Shown here in pieces: positions 54,815-63,197 of a stretch of DNA of 64,000 nt. The first letter of the stretch is position 1. Every line of letters begins with the position of its first letter. Origin of the DNA: Dongia sedimenti (GTDB taxonomy: Bacteria > Pseudomonadota > Alphaproteobacteria > Dongiales > Dongiaceae); the NCBI GenBank assembly GCA_030715195.1, contig JAUYVI010000003.1, positions 524,960 to 588,959 on the forward strand. Direction: 5' to 3'. Below the pieces are notes generated by a model. It ran no database searches. It had not been told where the DNA came from and was given only the letters and a program-made list of their open reading frames with translations. The position numbers and the translations under genes were made by a program.

Positions 54815-55279
54815 ATGGAGCGGAACATGAAGATCACCTTGATAGCGCTTGGCGCCGGCACCGGGTGCCTGCTGTTGGCCGGCTCGGCCATGGCGGGGCC
54901 TTGCTCAGCGCAGATCGACGCATTGACGAAGCAGATGGCGGCCACCGATGCCGGCATGGGACCGACCGGCGGCGCCGGCGCAAGCACGCTGCAGCAAAGC
55001 GGCGCCAACCCGGTGAGCCCGAGCGGCACCCCGCAGACCCCGACCACGCCCGCCACTGGCACGATGAACGAGGCGAGCCAGAACAAGGCCACCTCACCGC
55101 AGGACGTGCAGAACCAGAATACCGGGCAAGGCACGATGGCTGACCAGGCTGCGGGCGATACGGCGGGCGGCAGCACCGCGGCGGCCGCGGCGCTGGCTCG
55201 TGCGCAGGCGCTCGATGCCGCGGGCGACGCCAGTTGCTTCGGCGAGGTCAACAAGGCGCAACATGCGCTGACGCCGTAA
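54815..55279 (+). CDS. Secreted low-complexity protein
   Basis: This 154-residue protein has a signal peptide (TLIALGAGTGCLLLAGSAMA, cleavage likely after AMA). The mature part is low-complexity with Ser/Gly/Thr/Pro/Gln, flanked by PCSAQIDALTKQMAATDAG and a C-terminal AAAAALARAQALDAAGDASC. Two cysteines at the ends could pair. ATGs at 54815 and 54827 both have GGAG at good spacing. A periplasmic role is likely; the family is known to me only as hypothetical. Confidence 0.78.
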   Translation: MERNMKITLIALGAGTGCLLLAGSAMAGPCSAQIDALTKQMAATDAGMGPTGGAGASTLQQSGANPVSPSGTPQTPTTPATGTMNEASQNKATSPQDVQNQNTGQGTMADQAAGDTAGGSTAAAAALARAQALDAAGDASCFGEVNKAQHALTP

Positions 55280-55288
55280 TCGACTCAA

Positions 55289-56359
55289 CTAGCCGCCGAA
55301 GGCTGCGACCAGCTTGTCGGCCAGGCCCTGTGCGTTCGGCGGACGCAGGCGCTCGATGCGTTCGCCGAGCAGCGCTTGGAAGGCGGCAATGCCGCGATCG
55401 GTGTAGGTGATGGTGCCGTCCTTGTCCAAGGCGGCGATGCCGTCATAGGCGAGCGCGGTCGCGTTGATGCCGAGGGCCTGGTCGAGGTCCCAGGTGGCGG
55501 GCAGATCGACCTCCGCGCCGCGCCGGTTGATCTTCACCGGATAGCCGCCAATCAGCCCGTTCGGCGCCGGGACGTGGAGATCATGCACGCCGTCATCGCC
55601 GAGCGCCGCGAGCAGATCGAGCGTCGCCGAGGCGGCGATGCGCGCCTGATCCAAGTCAGACAGCAGCGGAACCTTGGCCTTCAACTTGTCGCGCACCGCG
55701 AGCGTGATGTCCTGGCCGTGCCAGGTGACCTTCAGCATGAAGGGCGGCCATTCCTTGAGAGCGCCCTCTCCCGCCATGCAGTCAGCAAACGATGCACCCG
55801 CGACCAGGCGCACGACGATCTCCTGCGCCGGCGCTTTGGCCTGTTGCGCGGCGAGGAAGCGGATGCGCGGTACGCAGGTGGCGATTCCCCCGCTGCCCGC
55901 GGTCGGCCCGCTCCCGGTCAGGTGCAGGATCGCGTTGACGAGATCTGGTTCGGCCGCGCCGACCCAGGGCGCGCTCAAGCCCGACGTCTCCCAGGTGTCG
56001 CGCAGGCGCAGCATGGGCGCCAGGTGGCAGGCGAGCCAGATTCCGCTCGGCAGGGCGCGCAGTTTGGGGTCGGCGCGGATGCGCCGGCGCGGCAGCAGGC
56101 TGGGGGCGGCAAAGGCGACGTCCGGCGCGATCCGCTTCAAGGTCTCCGGCGCGGCCGCGGTATTGAAGTCGAACGGCACGAACTCGATCCGCGGGAACTC
56201 GCCTTCGAGCGCCGCGCCGATCCGGGCCGCCAACACCTTCGCCCGCCCCAACTCGGCATTGCGGCCGGCCAGCACGATCTGGGCAAAGCGGCCGTCGCGA
56301 GCGACCGAATCCAGGACCGCGCCGGTGAGCTGGCCGAGACCGATCAGGAGAAGCTTCAT
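55289..56359 (-). CDS. Rossmann-fold (saccharopine dehydrogenase-like) protein
   Basis: This 356-residue protein starts with a nucleotide-binding unit MKLLLIGLGQLTGAVLDSVA, then IVLAGRNAEL, as in saccharopine dehydrogenase-like NAD(P) domains. The middle part, CHLAPMLRLRDTWETSGLS and the VGAAEPDLVNAILHLTG segment, belongs to no family I can name. It probably reduces or isomerises a small carboxylate. It is divergent from the 2OG oxygenase gene, with 99 bp between starts. Confidence 0.7.
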   Translation of the reverse strand: MKLLLIGLGQLTGAVLDSVARDGRFAQIVLAGRNAELGRAKVLAARIGAALEGEFPRIEFVPFDFNTAAAPETLKRIAPDVAFAAPSLLPRRRIRADPKLRALPSGIWLACHLAPMLRLRDTWETSGLSAPWVGAAEPDLVNAILHLTGSGPTAGSGGIATCVPRIRFLAAQQAKAPAQEIVVRLVAGASFADCMAGEGALKEWPPFMLKVTWHGQDITLAVRDKLKAKVPLLSDLDQARIAASATLDLLAALGDDGVHDLHVPAPNGLIGGYPVKINRRGAEVDLPATWDLDQALGINATALAYDGIAALDKDGTITYTDRGIAAFQALLGERIERLRPPNAQGLADKLVAAFGG

Positions 56360-56458
56360 GGGACCGCGCGAATCCGCTGGGTGGACGAAAGAGCGGAGTA
56401 TAGAGGCTCGCGCACGGGAATGCTGCGGGAAGGGAATCCAGCGGCTAGGATCGGCCGC

Positions 56459-57436
56459 ATGATCCCTTCAATCGACATCGCCCCGCTGTTTCACGGCGCG
56501 CCTGCAATCCGCGCTGCCGTGGACGGGGCGATCCTGCGGGCGGCCGGGGAGACCGGATTCATGACCGTGACCGGCCTGCCGGGTTCCGCACTGGCGCCGA
56601 CGACCCGCAGGCGGCTGCTCGCAATCTTCAGCCTGCCGGAGGCGCAGAAGCGGGCCATGAGTCGGCGCAGCTTCGTTGCCGGGAACGCCAACATCTATCG
56701 CGGCTGGTTTCCACTGCAGGACGGGCATCCGACCTACAAGGAGGGCATCGATCTCGGTCCCGACCTGGTGCGCCCGGTGCGGCATGATCCCGGCGATCCG
56801 CTGACCGAGCCGACGCCGCTGCCGTCCGAAGCCGACCTGTCCGGCTGGCGTGAGACGGCCGCCGCCTACTACCGGAACATGGAAGCGGCCGGTGCCGTGC
56901 TGATGCGCGCCCTGGCGCGCGGCCTGGGCCTCGGGGAAACGGCGTTCGATTCCGCGTTCGAGAACGGCATCTCGACGCTCCGGTTCATCCGCTATCCGGT
57001 GCGCGATGTCGCGGCGCTCGACCCGGCCTTGCGGATCGGCGATGGCTATATGCTGGGCGCGCCGCATGTGGATTCCGGCTTCGTCACCCTGCTCGCCCAG
57101 GACGGCGTCGCCGGGCTCGAGGTCGAGGATCGCTCCGGAAACTGGATCGGCGTGCCGCCGACCGAGGGCACGCTGGTGGTCAATTTCGGCAAGCTGCTGG
57201 AGCGCTGGACCGGTGGGCGGGTTCGGGCCACCCGGCATCGCGTGGTCGGTTCCGGAGCCGAGCGCTTCTCGATCCCGTTCTTCTATGAGCCGGCCGTCGA
57301 TGCGGTGATCGCTCCGCTGGGCCTGGGCCAAAGCTTCGCGTCGGTCACCTATGGCGATCACCTCTGGGAAGCGACCACCAAGTTCATCGAACAGCGCGGC
57401 ATCGCCCATCTCAGGAAGCCGCGCGCCGCCCAGTAG
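56459..57436 (+). CDS. 2-oxoglutarate/Fe(II)-dependent oxygenase (isopenicillin-N-synthase-like)
   Basis: This 325-residue enzyme has an N-terminal DIOX_N-like part (SIDIAPLF, GFMTVTGLPGS) and the jelly-roll core with iron ligands H203 and D205 (APHVDSGFVTLL) and H260 (RATRHRVV). The 2OG-binding R269 and S271 lie in RFSIPFFYEP. Substrates of this bacterial branch are not established. The reading frame is open far upstream across the divergent gene, but the ATG at 56459 is where homology begins. Confidence 0.93.
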   Translation: MIPSIDIAPLFHGAPAIRAAVDGAILRAAGETGFMTVTGLPGSALAPTTRRRLLAIFSLPEAQKRAMSRRSFVAGNANIYRGWFPLQDGHPTYKEGIDLGPDLVRPVRHDPGDPLTEPTPLPSEADLSGWRETAAAYYRNMEAAGAVLMRALARGLGLGETAFDSAFENGISTLRFIRYPVRDVAALDPALRIGDGYMLGAPHVDSGFVTLLAQDGVAGLEVEDRSGNWIGVPPTEGTLVVNFGKLLERWTGGRVRATRHRVVGSGAERFSIPFFYEPAVDAVIAPLGLGQSFASVTYGDHLWEATTKFIEQRGIAHLRKPRAAQ

Positions 57437-57476
57437 TGAACTGGGAACTGGCGGTGCGCCGCGCTGTTCAACCTGG

Positions 57477-58252
57477 ATGCGCAGAAGCAGGAAGATCGCC
57501 CCTCTCCGCATCGGCACTGCGGGCTGGAGCGTGCCGGCACGCTACTCCGCTGACTTTGCGGACGAAGGCAGCCATCTCCAGCGTTATGCGCAAAGGCTCA
57601 GCGGCGTGGAGATCAATTCGTCGTTTCACCGGCCGCATCGGCGCGGCGTTTACGAACGCTGGGCCGCCGCCACGCCGGCGGATTTCCGCTTCTCGGTCAA
57701 AGCGCCGAAGACAAAGCGCCGAAGACGATGACCCACGAGAACGGCTTGGTGGATTGCGCCGGGCACATCGACCGGTTCGCCGGGGAGGTGGACGGGTTGG
57801 GCGACAAGCTCGCCGTACTCCTGATTCAGCTTCCACCGCATCTGGCGTTGCAGAGGCGCAGTGCCGGCGCTTTCTTCCGCCGCCTGCAGGATGCCTTGGA
57901 CGTGTCGCTGGCGCTCGAGCCACGGCATTCCAGTTGGTTCACGCCGGCGGCCGAGACCTGGCTCGCCGAGCGTCGCATCGCCCGGGTCGCAGCCGATCCA
58001 ATCCCGCGGCGCGTGCCGGACGCGGTTGGCGCCGACCGGCCGGGCGGCTGGGACGGGCTGGCCTATTACCGCTTGCATGGAGCGCCGCGCATCTACTATT
58101 CCGACTATCCGCTCGCGCGGCTGAACTTGCTGCGACAACACGCTGTGAAGCAGCGTCGCGCCGGCCGAGCCGTCTGGTGCATTTTCGACAACACCGCCGG
58201 CGGTCACGCCTTGGGCAACGCACTCTGGCTGACCGAGGCCGCCGGCCGATAA
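57477..58252 (+). pseudogene. DUF72 protein gene disrupted by a 14-bp tandem duplication
   Basis: The first part (57477-57712, LRIGTAGWSVPARYSADFAD, VEINSSFHRPHRR, ATPADFRFSVKAPKT) and the second part (57728-58252, THENGLVDC, LAVLLIQLPPHLAL, LEPRHSSWF, YYRLHGAPRIYY) together make a full DUF72 protein of TIM-barrel type. AAAGCGCCGAAGAC is present twice in direct succession (57699-57712 and 57713-57726). Removing one copy restores a continuous frame. With it, the first frame ends at a TGA at 57729-57731. An ATG at 57728 could start a truncated second half. The event looks recent because both halves are otherwise undamaged. Confidence 0.93.
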
Positions 58253-58260
58253 ACCCGTCT

Positions 58261-58713
58261 TCAGGCCGGCAACGGCAGTTCCGCCAAGGGCAGCAGCCGG
58301 GAATCTTCGAGCGCCGCGGTGCGATGGCCCAAGCCGGTGAGATAGCCGGCATGGTTGGCGAACGCCATGAAGGACTGCACGCTGCTCTGGCGCACCAGCA
58401 AGGCGCGGTCCCAGCGCTCCTCCGCGGGGCCGATCAGGAACCGCCCGCCTTCGCCCAGGAATAACAGGCCGCCGCCGCTCTCCTCCAGATAGGGTAAGGT
58501 GTGGGCAATATAGCGGTCGAAAGCCGCGGCGCCGCTGATCGGCGCGGGGGGTGCCAGTTCCGGATGGGCCGAATAATCGGCGACGATACGGAAGCGCAGC
58601 AGGTTAAGCATGACCACCGGTCCGGCGATTCCGCGCTGCCAGAAGGCGCGACCGGCATCCTGGGTGGGCTCGAGAAATGCAGGGGTCATGGTCCGATCCG
58701 GGCTGTTCACCAT
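58261..58713 (-). CDS. DUF1330-like protein
   Basis: This 150-residue protein has IAGPVVMLNLLRFRIVADYS and AFDRYIAHTLPYLEESGGGL, the dimeric ferredoxin-like layout of the DUF1330 family, then ERWDRALLVRQSSVQSFMAF. No catalytic residues are defined. It is convergent with the disrupted DUF72 gene. An ATG at residue 9 is an alternative start. Confidence 0.82.
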   Translation of the reverse strand: MVNSPDRTMTPAFLEPTQDAGRAFWQRGIAGPVVMLNLLRFRIVADYSAHPELAPPAPISGAAAFDRYIAHTLPYLEESGGGLLFLGEGGRFLIGPAEERWDRALLVRQSSVQSFMAFANHAGYLTGLGHRTAALEDSRLLPLAELPLPA

Positions 58714-58883
58714 CTTCTTCCTTGTCTCATAGGCCGAACCGGCGCAAGCAGTCCGGCGAGACGCGAAGATACGTTTAACTTTAGGATTATGCGCGACGTT
58801 GGAAAATCGGCCGAGGATCGTTATCTAGAGGCCCCGGAAAGGACTTCATTCGGCGCTATGACGCAGAATGCCTGACGACGAGA

Positions 58884-59519
58884 ATGCCTGATCAAAAGGA
58901 AGTGCAGCGGTTGCTTGGGTTCGCGCGGGAGCACGCGCGGGCCGCCCTGAGCAAGCCTGAAGTGCAGCGGGAATCCTACCTCGCCTTCTGCCGCTTGAAC
59001 TTCAAGCGCTATGCCGCGGGGGTCTGCAAGAGTGCCGCGGAGGCGGAACGGTTCGCAGCCGCGCTCGATCGCGCGACGCGCGACATCATGATCGAAATGC
59101 AGGATCCCGCATCGGCGGAACACGTCGAAAACGTCTCGCCCTGGTATCCGCTGCGCGACGACGCGATCGAAGGCGCGCTGGATTCCGTTACCGTCTACGA
59201 AGCTGCAATCGAGCCGCAGCTTCCGCCGCCGGAGCCGCCGTCGCCCGAAAAGGTGAAGAGCGACCTCGCCATCGCGGAAGAGCTTTATCGACAGGAACTG
59301 GAAAGGCTCCACGCCCCGATGCCGCCGCCGGTCGCGCATGACGAGGCGGTCGCCGCGGAGGAAGAGGATCGCCAGGCAGCCAAGTTCAGCTTCGGCGGAC
59401 TTGAGCGCCCATCGGCGATCCAGGCCGCACCGCTGCCGAAAGCCGACCCCGAGCTGAAGCGCAAGGTGCAGGATATGCTGCGCGCCCGCACGTCGGCGAA
59501 GACCGACGACGACGCTTAA
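58884..59519 (+). CDS. Hypothetical acidic protein
   Basis: This 211-residue protein has an ordered helical first half (VQRLLGFAREHARAALSKPE, ESYLAFCRLNFKRYAAGV) and an acidic, Pro/Glu-rich second half ending in a short helix, LKRKVQDMLRARTSAKTDDD. There is no signal or membrane helix. Family not recognised. It is convergent with the DUF2336 gene with nine bases between stops. Confidence 0.75.
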   Translation: MPDQKEVQRLLGFAREHARAALSKPEVQRESYLAFCRLNFKRYAAGVCKSAAEAERFAAALDRATRDIMIEMQDPASAEHVENVSPWYPLRDDAIEGALDSVTVYEAAIEPQLPPPEPPSPEKVKSDLAIAEELYRQELERLHAPMPPPVAHDEAVAAEEEDRQAAKFSFGGLERPSAIQAAPLPKADPELKRKVQDMLRARTSAKTDDDA

Positions 59520-59528
59520 GGCACGCCA

Positions 59529-60725
59529 TCAGTTTCCGAGATAAAGGCCGAGCTGCCATTCCATGTCGGCATGCGCGATCGGATAGCCGCCGCTGGTGGT
59601 GGGGCCGAGCGCGGTCTGCGGCGAGATCCCGCCGACATGGGTCTGCAGCGACTGAGCCTGCGCGGCGGAGAGCCCTGCTTTCCAGGCCAAAGCCACCAGC
59701 GCCTTCGGATTCTTGGAGGTCAGGATCCGCATCGTGACGTCGGTCGGGATACCGGCCCGCAGCGAGATCGCGGCGCCGACCGGGCCGATCTTGCCGCTCT
59801 TCATCACGGTGATCAGGAACTTGTCGGCCGCGGGCTTGACCGCCGGCGCTTCCTCTTCGCGCTTCTTGGTCAGTTCCGCCATGCGGCGCGCAACCATGCT
59901 GGAGAGCGCCGCCATCGCCGCGTCGTCGAGATCACTCCGCTGCGACAGCGTCTCGGCGATCGCATCCGATGGAATTGCGGCCACGCGCTGCAGGTTGTCG
60001 GAGGTCAGATCCTTGCGCGCGGCGAGCGCGCCGTGCCAGTCCCCGTATCCGGGCGCGACGTCGATGATCTTGTCCATGGTGCCGGCGCCGATGCGCGCCG
60101 TCTCATTGGCGAGCAGATCGGCAACAGCGGATTCTTCGCCCGGCGTGGCGATGGCACGGTTGACCAGGAGCTCGGTAACGCCCTGCCCCACGTTACGGCG
60201 CTTGGCGATCGCGTTGAGCACCCCCTTGATCGGGCCGCTGTTCATGATGTCGACGAGATCACCGTCGCCGAGCAGCGGCGAGTTCTGCAGGATCGGCGCC
60301 GCCACCTTGATCTCGATGTCGCGCGCCAGCGCCTGCACGATGTGGGGCGGCGCGTCGATCGATAGCCGCAGGGCGCGCGCGATCGCCTCGCGCACCCGGC
60401 CGGAATTGTCCACCGCCAGGGCTTCGATCGTCTCGATGGCGAGCGCCTGCTTCTTCGCCGTCAAGGGCGGCAGGTCGACGGGCCGCGCCTCGCCGAGCTT
60501 CTCGCCGACCCTGGCGCGCACCGCATCGTCGGCGTCGCGGGCGAGCTCGATATCCGCCTCGGGCGGCGTGCGCCGGTTGCCCGCGACGGCGAGCCGGACG
60601 CCCACATCCGCATCGCGGCAGAGGAAGAACAGGATCTCGGGCGCAATGTCGTCCCGGGACGCGAGGTCGCGCCGTGCCGCGACTTCGGCGCTTCCGGCCA
60701 GCCGTTTTGCTTCCTCGTACTGCAT
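59529..60725 (-). CDS. DUF2336 (HEAT-like) protein
   Basis: This 398-residue, all-helical protein is of the DUF2336 type found mainly in alphaproteobacteria. QYEEAKRLAGSAEVAARRDL and DADVGVRLAVAGNRRTPPEA show HEAT-like repeats. The C-terminus has VALAWKAGLSAAQAQSL and ends in EWQLGLYLGN. The ATG at 60725 fits the family; a GTG at 60782 would add 19 residues. Function is unknown; such repeats act in protein binding. Confidence 0.85.
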   Translation of the reverse strand: MQYEEAKRLAGSAEVAARRDLASRDDIAPEILFFLCRDADVGVRLAVAGNRRTPPEADIELARDADDAVRARVGEKLGEARPVDLPPLTAKKQALAIETIEALAVDNSGRVREAIARALRLSIDAPPHIVQALARDIEIKVAAPILQNSPLLGDGDLVDIMNSGPIKGVLNAIAKRRNVGQGVTELLVNRAIATPGEESAVADLLANETARIGAGTMDKIIDVAPGYGDWHGALAARKDLTSDNLQRVAAIPSDAIAETLSQRSDLDDAAMAALSSMVARRMAELTKKREEEAPAVKPAADKFLITVMKSGKIGPVGAAISLRAGIPTDVTMRILTSKNPKALVALAWKAGLSAAQAQSLQTHVGGISPQTALGPTTSGGYPIAHADMEWQLGLYLGN

Positions 60726-60940
60726 CCCGATCTCCGGCGCGAACTCCGATTCCGGCAATTGCGGGTCGGACGGCCATCCCACCCGCCATTAACCGTGTCG
60801 GCCGTTAAAATCGTATTACCAGGGGGTTCGGGACCCCTAGGTCCAACGGCCTAAAGGACCGGCAGCAATCGCCTTCCGCCGGGCCCCCGGCCCGTGCTAG
60901 AGACCTGCCTTATCCCCGCTGCAACGCGATTGGAGTCATC

Positions 60941-61240
60941 TTGAGCGACGACCTCCGCCTTTGGACCACCGATGAACAGGGCCAGAAAGTCCTGCGTGGC
61001 CTGACCGTCGAAGAGACTGAGTGGTACCAGGAATATAGCGAGAAGGAGCTGGCGCAGCGGCTCGGCGTATCCAAGCCCTGGGCCAACGCGGAAGCCTTCG
61101 AGAAGGACAAGGCGCGCTGGCGGGAGCTGAACCGGGCCCATGAGCTGGCACGGGCGGAAGTCATCCACGCCGACGACAACAAGCGGATCGCCGAGGAAGA
61201 GGCGAAGCCCGGCTTCAAGCGCGCCAAACGGCGATATTAG
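60941..61240 (+). CDS. Small conserved hypothetical protein
   Basis: This 99-residue charged protein starts at TTG (60941) with TTGGAG about ten bases upstream and no ATG near. LTVEETEWYQEYSEKELAQR and a helical Lys/Arg/Glu-rich end (ADDNKRIAEEEAKPGFKRAK) suggest a coiled structure. No family is recognised. The 215-bp gap before it (60726-60940) has a small dyad, AGGGG...CCCCT at 60821-60838, and no gene. Confidence 0.7.
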   Translation: MSDDLRLWTTDEQGQKVLRGLTVEETEWYQEYSEKELAQRLGVSKPWANAEAFEKDKARWRELNRAHELARAEVIHADDNKRIAEEEAKPGFKRAKRRY

Positions 61241-61283
61241 GCGGGCCGCTTCACCCTGCCACAGGCGATCTTTCGCCCGCCCC

Positions 61284-61312
61284 TTGCAATCGGGGCGTTT
61301 TGCCCCTATATC
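61284..61312 (+). promoter_or_regulatory. Predicted sigma-70 promoter of the cold-shock gene
   Basis: TTGCAA (61284-61289) and TATATC (61307-61312) are 17 bp apart. The spacer contains the dyad GGGGC-GTTTT-GCCCC. Transcription would start near 61319 and give a 5' leader of about 175 nt before cspA, comparable to the long, temperature-sensing leader of E. coli cspA. The leader holds no gene. Confidence 0.55.
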
Positions 61313-61494
61313 AGGCAGGTCGATAGACGGCCGGAATAACTTGGGCCTGCGCTGAGGACCCTTCGTAACGAAGCTGCTAAGCGCCACGCTGGTTTGTTCT
61401 CTCCCGAAAAAACGCAAATTCGACGGTTCGCGCATCCAGTCATAACGATCGGGCGCGGGCAGCATGACACTTGTTTTGAGAAAGGGTTTCCCTC

Positions 61495-61707
61495 ATGGCT
61501 ACGGGAACCGTGAAATGGTTCAATGTTCAAAAGGGCTTCGGCTTCATCACGCCGTCTGACGGCGGGAAGGATGCCTTCGTCCACATCAGCGCCGTCGAGC
61601 GCGCCGGTCTCGGCAATCTGCGCGAAGGCCAGAAGCTCGGCTACGAGCTGGTCTCCGATCGGAAGACCGGCAAGATGTCGGCCGACAACCTCGAGAACCT
61701 TGACTAA
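61495..61707 (+). CDS. cspA: Cold-shock protein
   Basis: This 70-residue single OB-fold nucleic-acid-binding protein has RNP1 KGFGFITP and RNP2 DAFVHISAV, with W9/F10 of GTVKWFNVQKG. It acts as an RNA chaperone that melts structure. GAAAGGG lies eight bases before the ATG. Long leader upstream, see the promoter entry. The gene symbol denotes the family; which paralogue it is cannot be decided. Confidence 0.95.
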   Translation: MATGTVKWFNVQKGFGFITPSDGGKDAFVHISAVERAGLGNLREGQKLGYELVSDRKTGKMSADNLENLD

Positions 61708-61865
61708 GCACTAGCACTCCGGAATTCCGGAAGGGCACAACCGGCAGCTTTTTAACCTGCGCCGACCACGGATGTACTGGCGGCTGGGTTCTTAAGGCAG
61801 CAACGGCGACCTGATCCGGACGGTGCGCGCCGCGTCTTCAATGGTGAGGCGCCGCACCATGGGAG

Positions 61866-61916
61866 CCCCGCGTCTGCCGGAGACGACAACGTCTTCGGGT
61901 CAGTCGCGGGGTTTTT
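61866..61916 (+). terminator. Nested-stem intrinsic terminator, possible small-RNA 3' end
   Basis: An outer stem CCCCGCG (61866-61872)/CGCGGGG (61905-61911) encloses an inner stem CCGGAGACG (61877-61885)-ACAA-CGTCTTCGG (61890-61898). TTTTT follows directly at 61912-61916. This is a strong rho-independent terminator about 160 nt beyond the cspA stop and 40 nt before the next gene. It may end the cspA transcript, a separate small RNA, or act as an attenuator. Confidence 0.75.
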
Positions 61917-61955
61917 CGTTCCCCGGTTTTCGTTCAAGGGAAAAGGATCAATGCG

Positions 61956-62288
61956 ATGATGAGCAGAGGAAGAGCGAGCATGCGTTACCTGGGTGGATTG
62001 CGCGGCGCGGGCACTTTGCGCTGCGGCGGCCAGGTTCTCGCCCCGGCCGATTACGAGCTCGACGGCTATCTGGTGCCGCCGGCCGGCGTTGCCGGCAGCG
62101 GCGAGATCCGGACCGCGCCGGAAGTCCTGCGCAAGGTGTTCGGCCGCCGCGACCTGGAGCTGGTCACCGAGAACGGGCGGAGCCTGAGCTTTCGCTTCTC
62201 CGACAAGAAGCTCGCGGCCGGTGACGATGCCGCGCATATCGACGTGACCGGCGGCCTGCCGGAAGCGAAGAACTGGCGCGCGGCCTAA
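61956..62288 (+). CDS. Small conserved hypothetical protein
   Basis: 110 residues from the ATG at 61956 (AAAAGGA eight bases upstream), or 102 from the ATG at 61980. MRYLGGLRGAGTLRCGG is followed by LAPADYELDGYLVPPAGVAG and SGEIRTAPEVLRKVFGRRDL, a compact mostly beta domain. Family not known to me. It follows the terminator hairpin and is convergent with the hydrolase gene. Confidence 0.75.
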   Translation: MMSRGRASMRYLGGLRGAGTLRCGGQVLAPADYELDGYLVPPAGVAGSGEIRTAPEVLRKVFGRRDLELVTENGRSLSFRFSDKKLAAGDDAAHIDVTGGLPEAKNWRAA

Positions 62289-62300
62289 GCGCCGCCCCGC

Positions 62301-63197
62301 TCAAGGGCCGGCCATTTCCGGCCGGTCCAGGAAGCGGACGATCTCCTCCCGCAGCATGCGGCCCGGATACCACGGCGAGAGCTTCCACAGCACATCGGCG
62401 TGGCCGAGGCCGGGAAGTTCCAGCAACCGCACCGGACTCTTTGCCGCTGCGAGACGGCGCGCGAGGCTGCGGCTGTTTTCCGGATCGACCGTCTCGTCCC
62501 GGTCGCCCGTCACCAGCAGGACCGGCGGTGCGCCGGAAGCCGCGAAGCGGACCGGTTGGGTCGCGCTGAGGTCGGACGCCGCGCCGAACACCCAGCGCCA
62601 CAAATCGGTATCCAGCTTGAAGTCATAGGGCCCCGCGAGCCCCACCACGCCGCGGATCCGCGCCGCATCGACTCCCGCCGCCGCGCCATAGTGCCGGTGG
62701 AGCGCCAGCATTATCGCGTTATAGGCACCGGCCGAATGGCCCATCAGGAACAGCCGCTGCGGATCGCCGCCATGCTCCGCGATGTGGTCCTGGACCCAGC
62801 GCAGAGCCTTGGCGCCGTCATCGAGGAAGGCGGGAAACGCGGCCTCGGACCGGAGCCGGTAATCGGGAATGACCGCGACGAAGCCCTCGCCCGCCAGGAA
62901 GCGGCCGACGAAGCGGACATCGGCGCGATCGCCGCTGCTCCAGGCGCCGCCATAGAAGAACACCACCACCGGCGCCGGAACCGCACGCGACTGCGACGGC
63001 CGATAGAGATCGAGATGCTGCCGCGCGAGATCGCCATAGGCGATGTCCGCCTCGAGGATGCCTTGGCTTCCGATCGACAGTGCGTTGAGCAGGCCGGTCG
63101 GATCCTTCGCCGCGCGCAGGATGCCGACGGCGAGCAGCCCGGCGAGAGCGCAAGAGACGACCGTGCGAACGAGCCTCCTGGAGCGACCCGGGGTCAC
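62301..63197 (-). CDS. Alpha/beta hydrolase (esterase-like), membrane-anchored or exported
   Basis: This 298-residue enzyme of the BD-FAE/HSL-like esterase group has oxyanion-side VVVFFYGGAW, nucleophile elbow GHSAGAYNA, acid in TGDRDETVDP and His in GLGHADVLW. The N-terminus RRLVRTVVSCALAGLLAVGI is a signal or anchor. It starts at GTG 63197, which overlaps the PAS_5 stop as GTGA, so it is translated with that gene. Substrate unknown. Confidence 0.88.
   Translation of the reverse strand: MTPGRSRRLVRTVVSCALAGLLAVGILRAAKDPTGLLNALSIGSQGILEADIAYGDLARQHLDLYRPSQSRAVPAPVVVFFYGGAWSSGDRADVRFVGRFLAGEGFVAVIPDYRLRSEAAFPAFLDDGAKALRWVQDHIAEHGGDPQRLFLMGHSAGAYNAIMLALHRHYGAAAGVDAARIRGVVGLAGPYDFKLDTDLWRWVFGAASDLSATQPVRFAASGAPPVLLVTGDRDETVDPENSRSLARRLAAAKSPVRLLELPGLGHADVLWKLSPWYPGRMLREEIVRFLDRPEMAGP

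Noticed and set aside
55376..56458. N-terminal extension of the 2OG oxygenase by 361 residues
   Set aside because: It overlaps the opposite-strand Rossmann protein completely and has antisense-like composition; homology starts at 56459.
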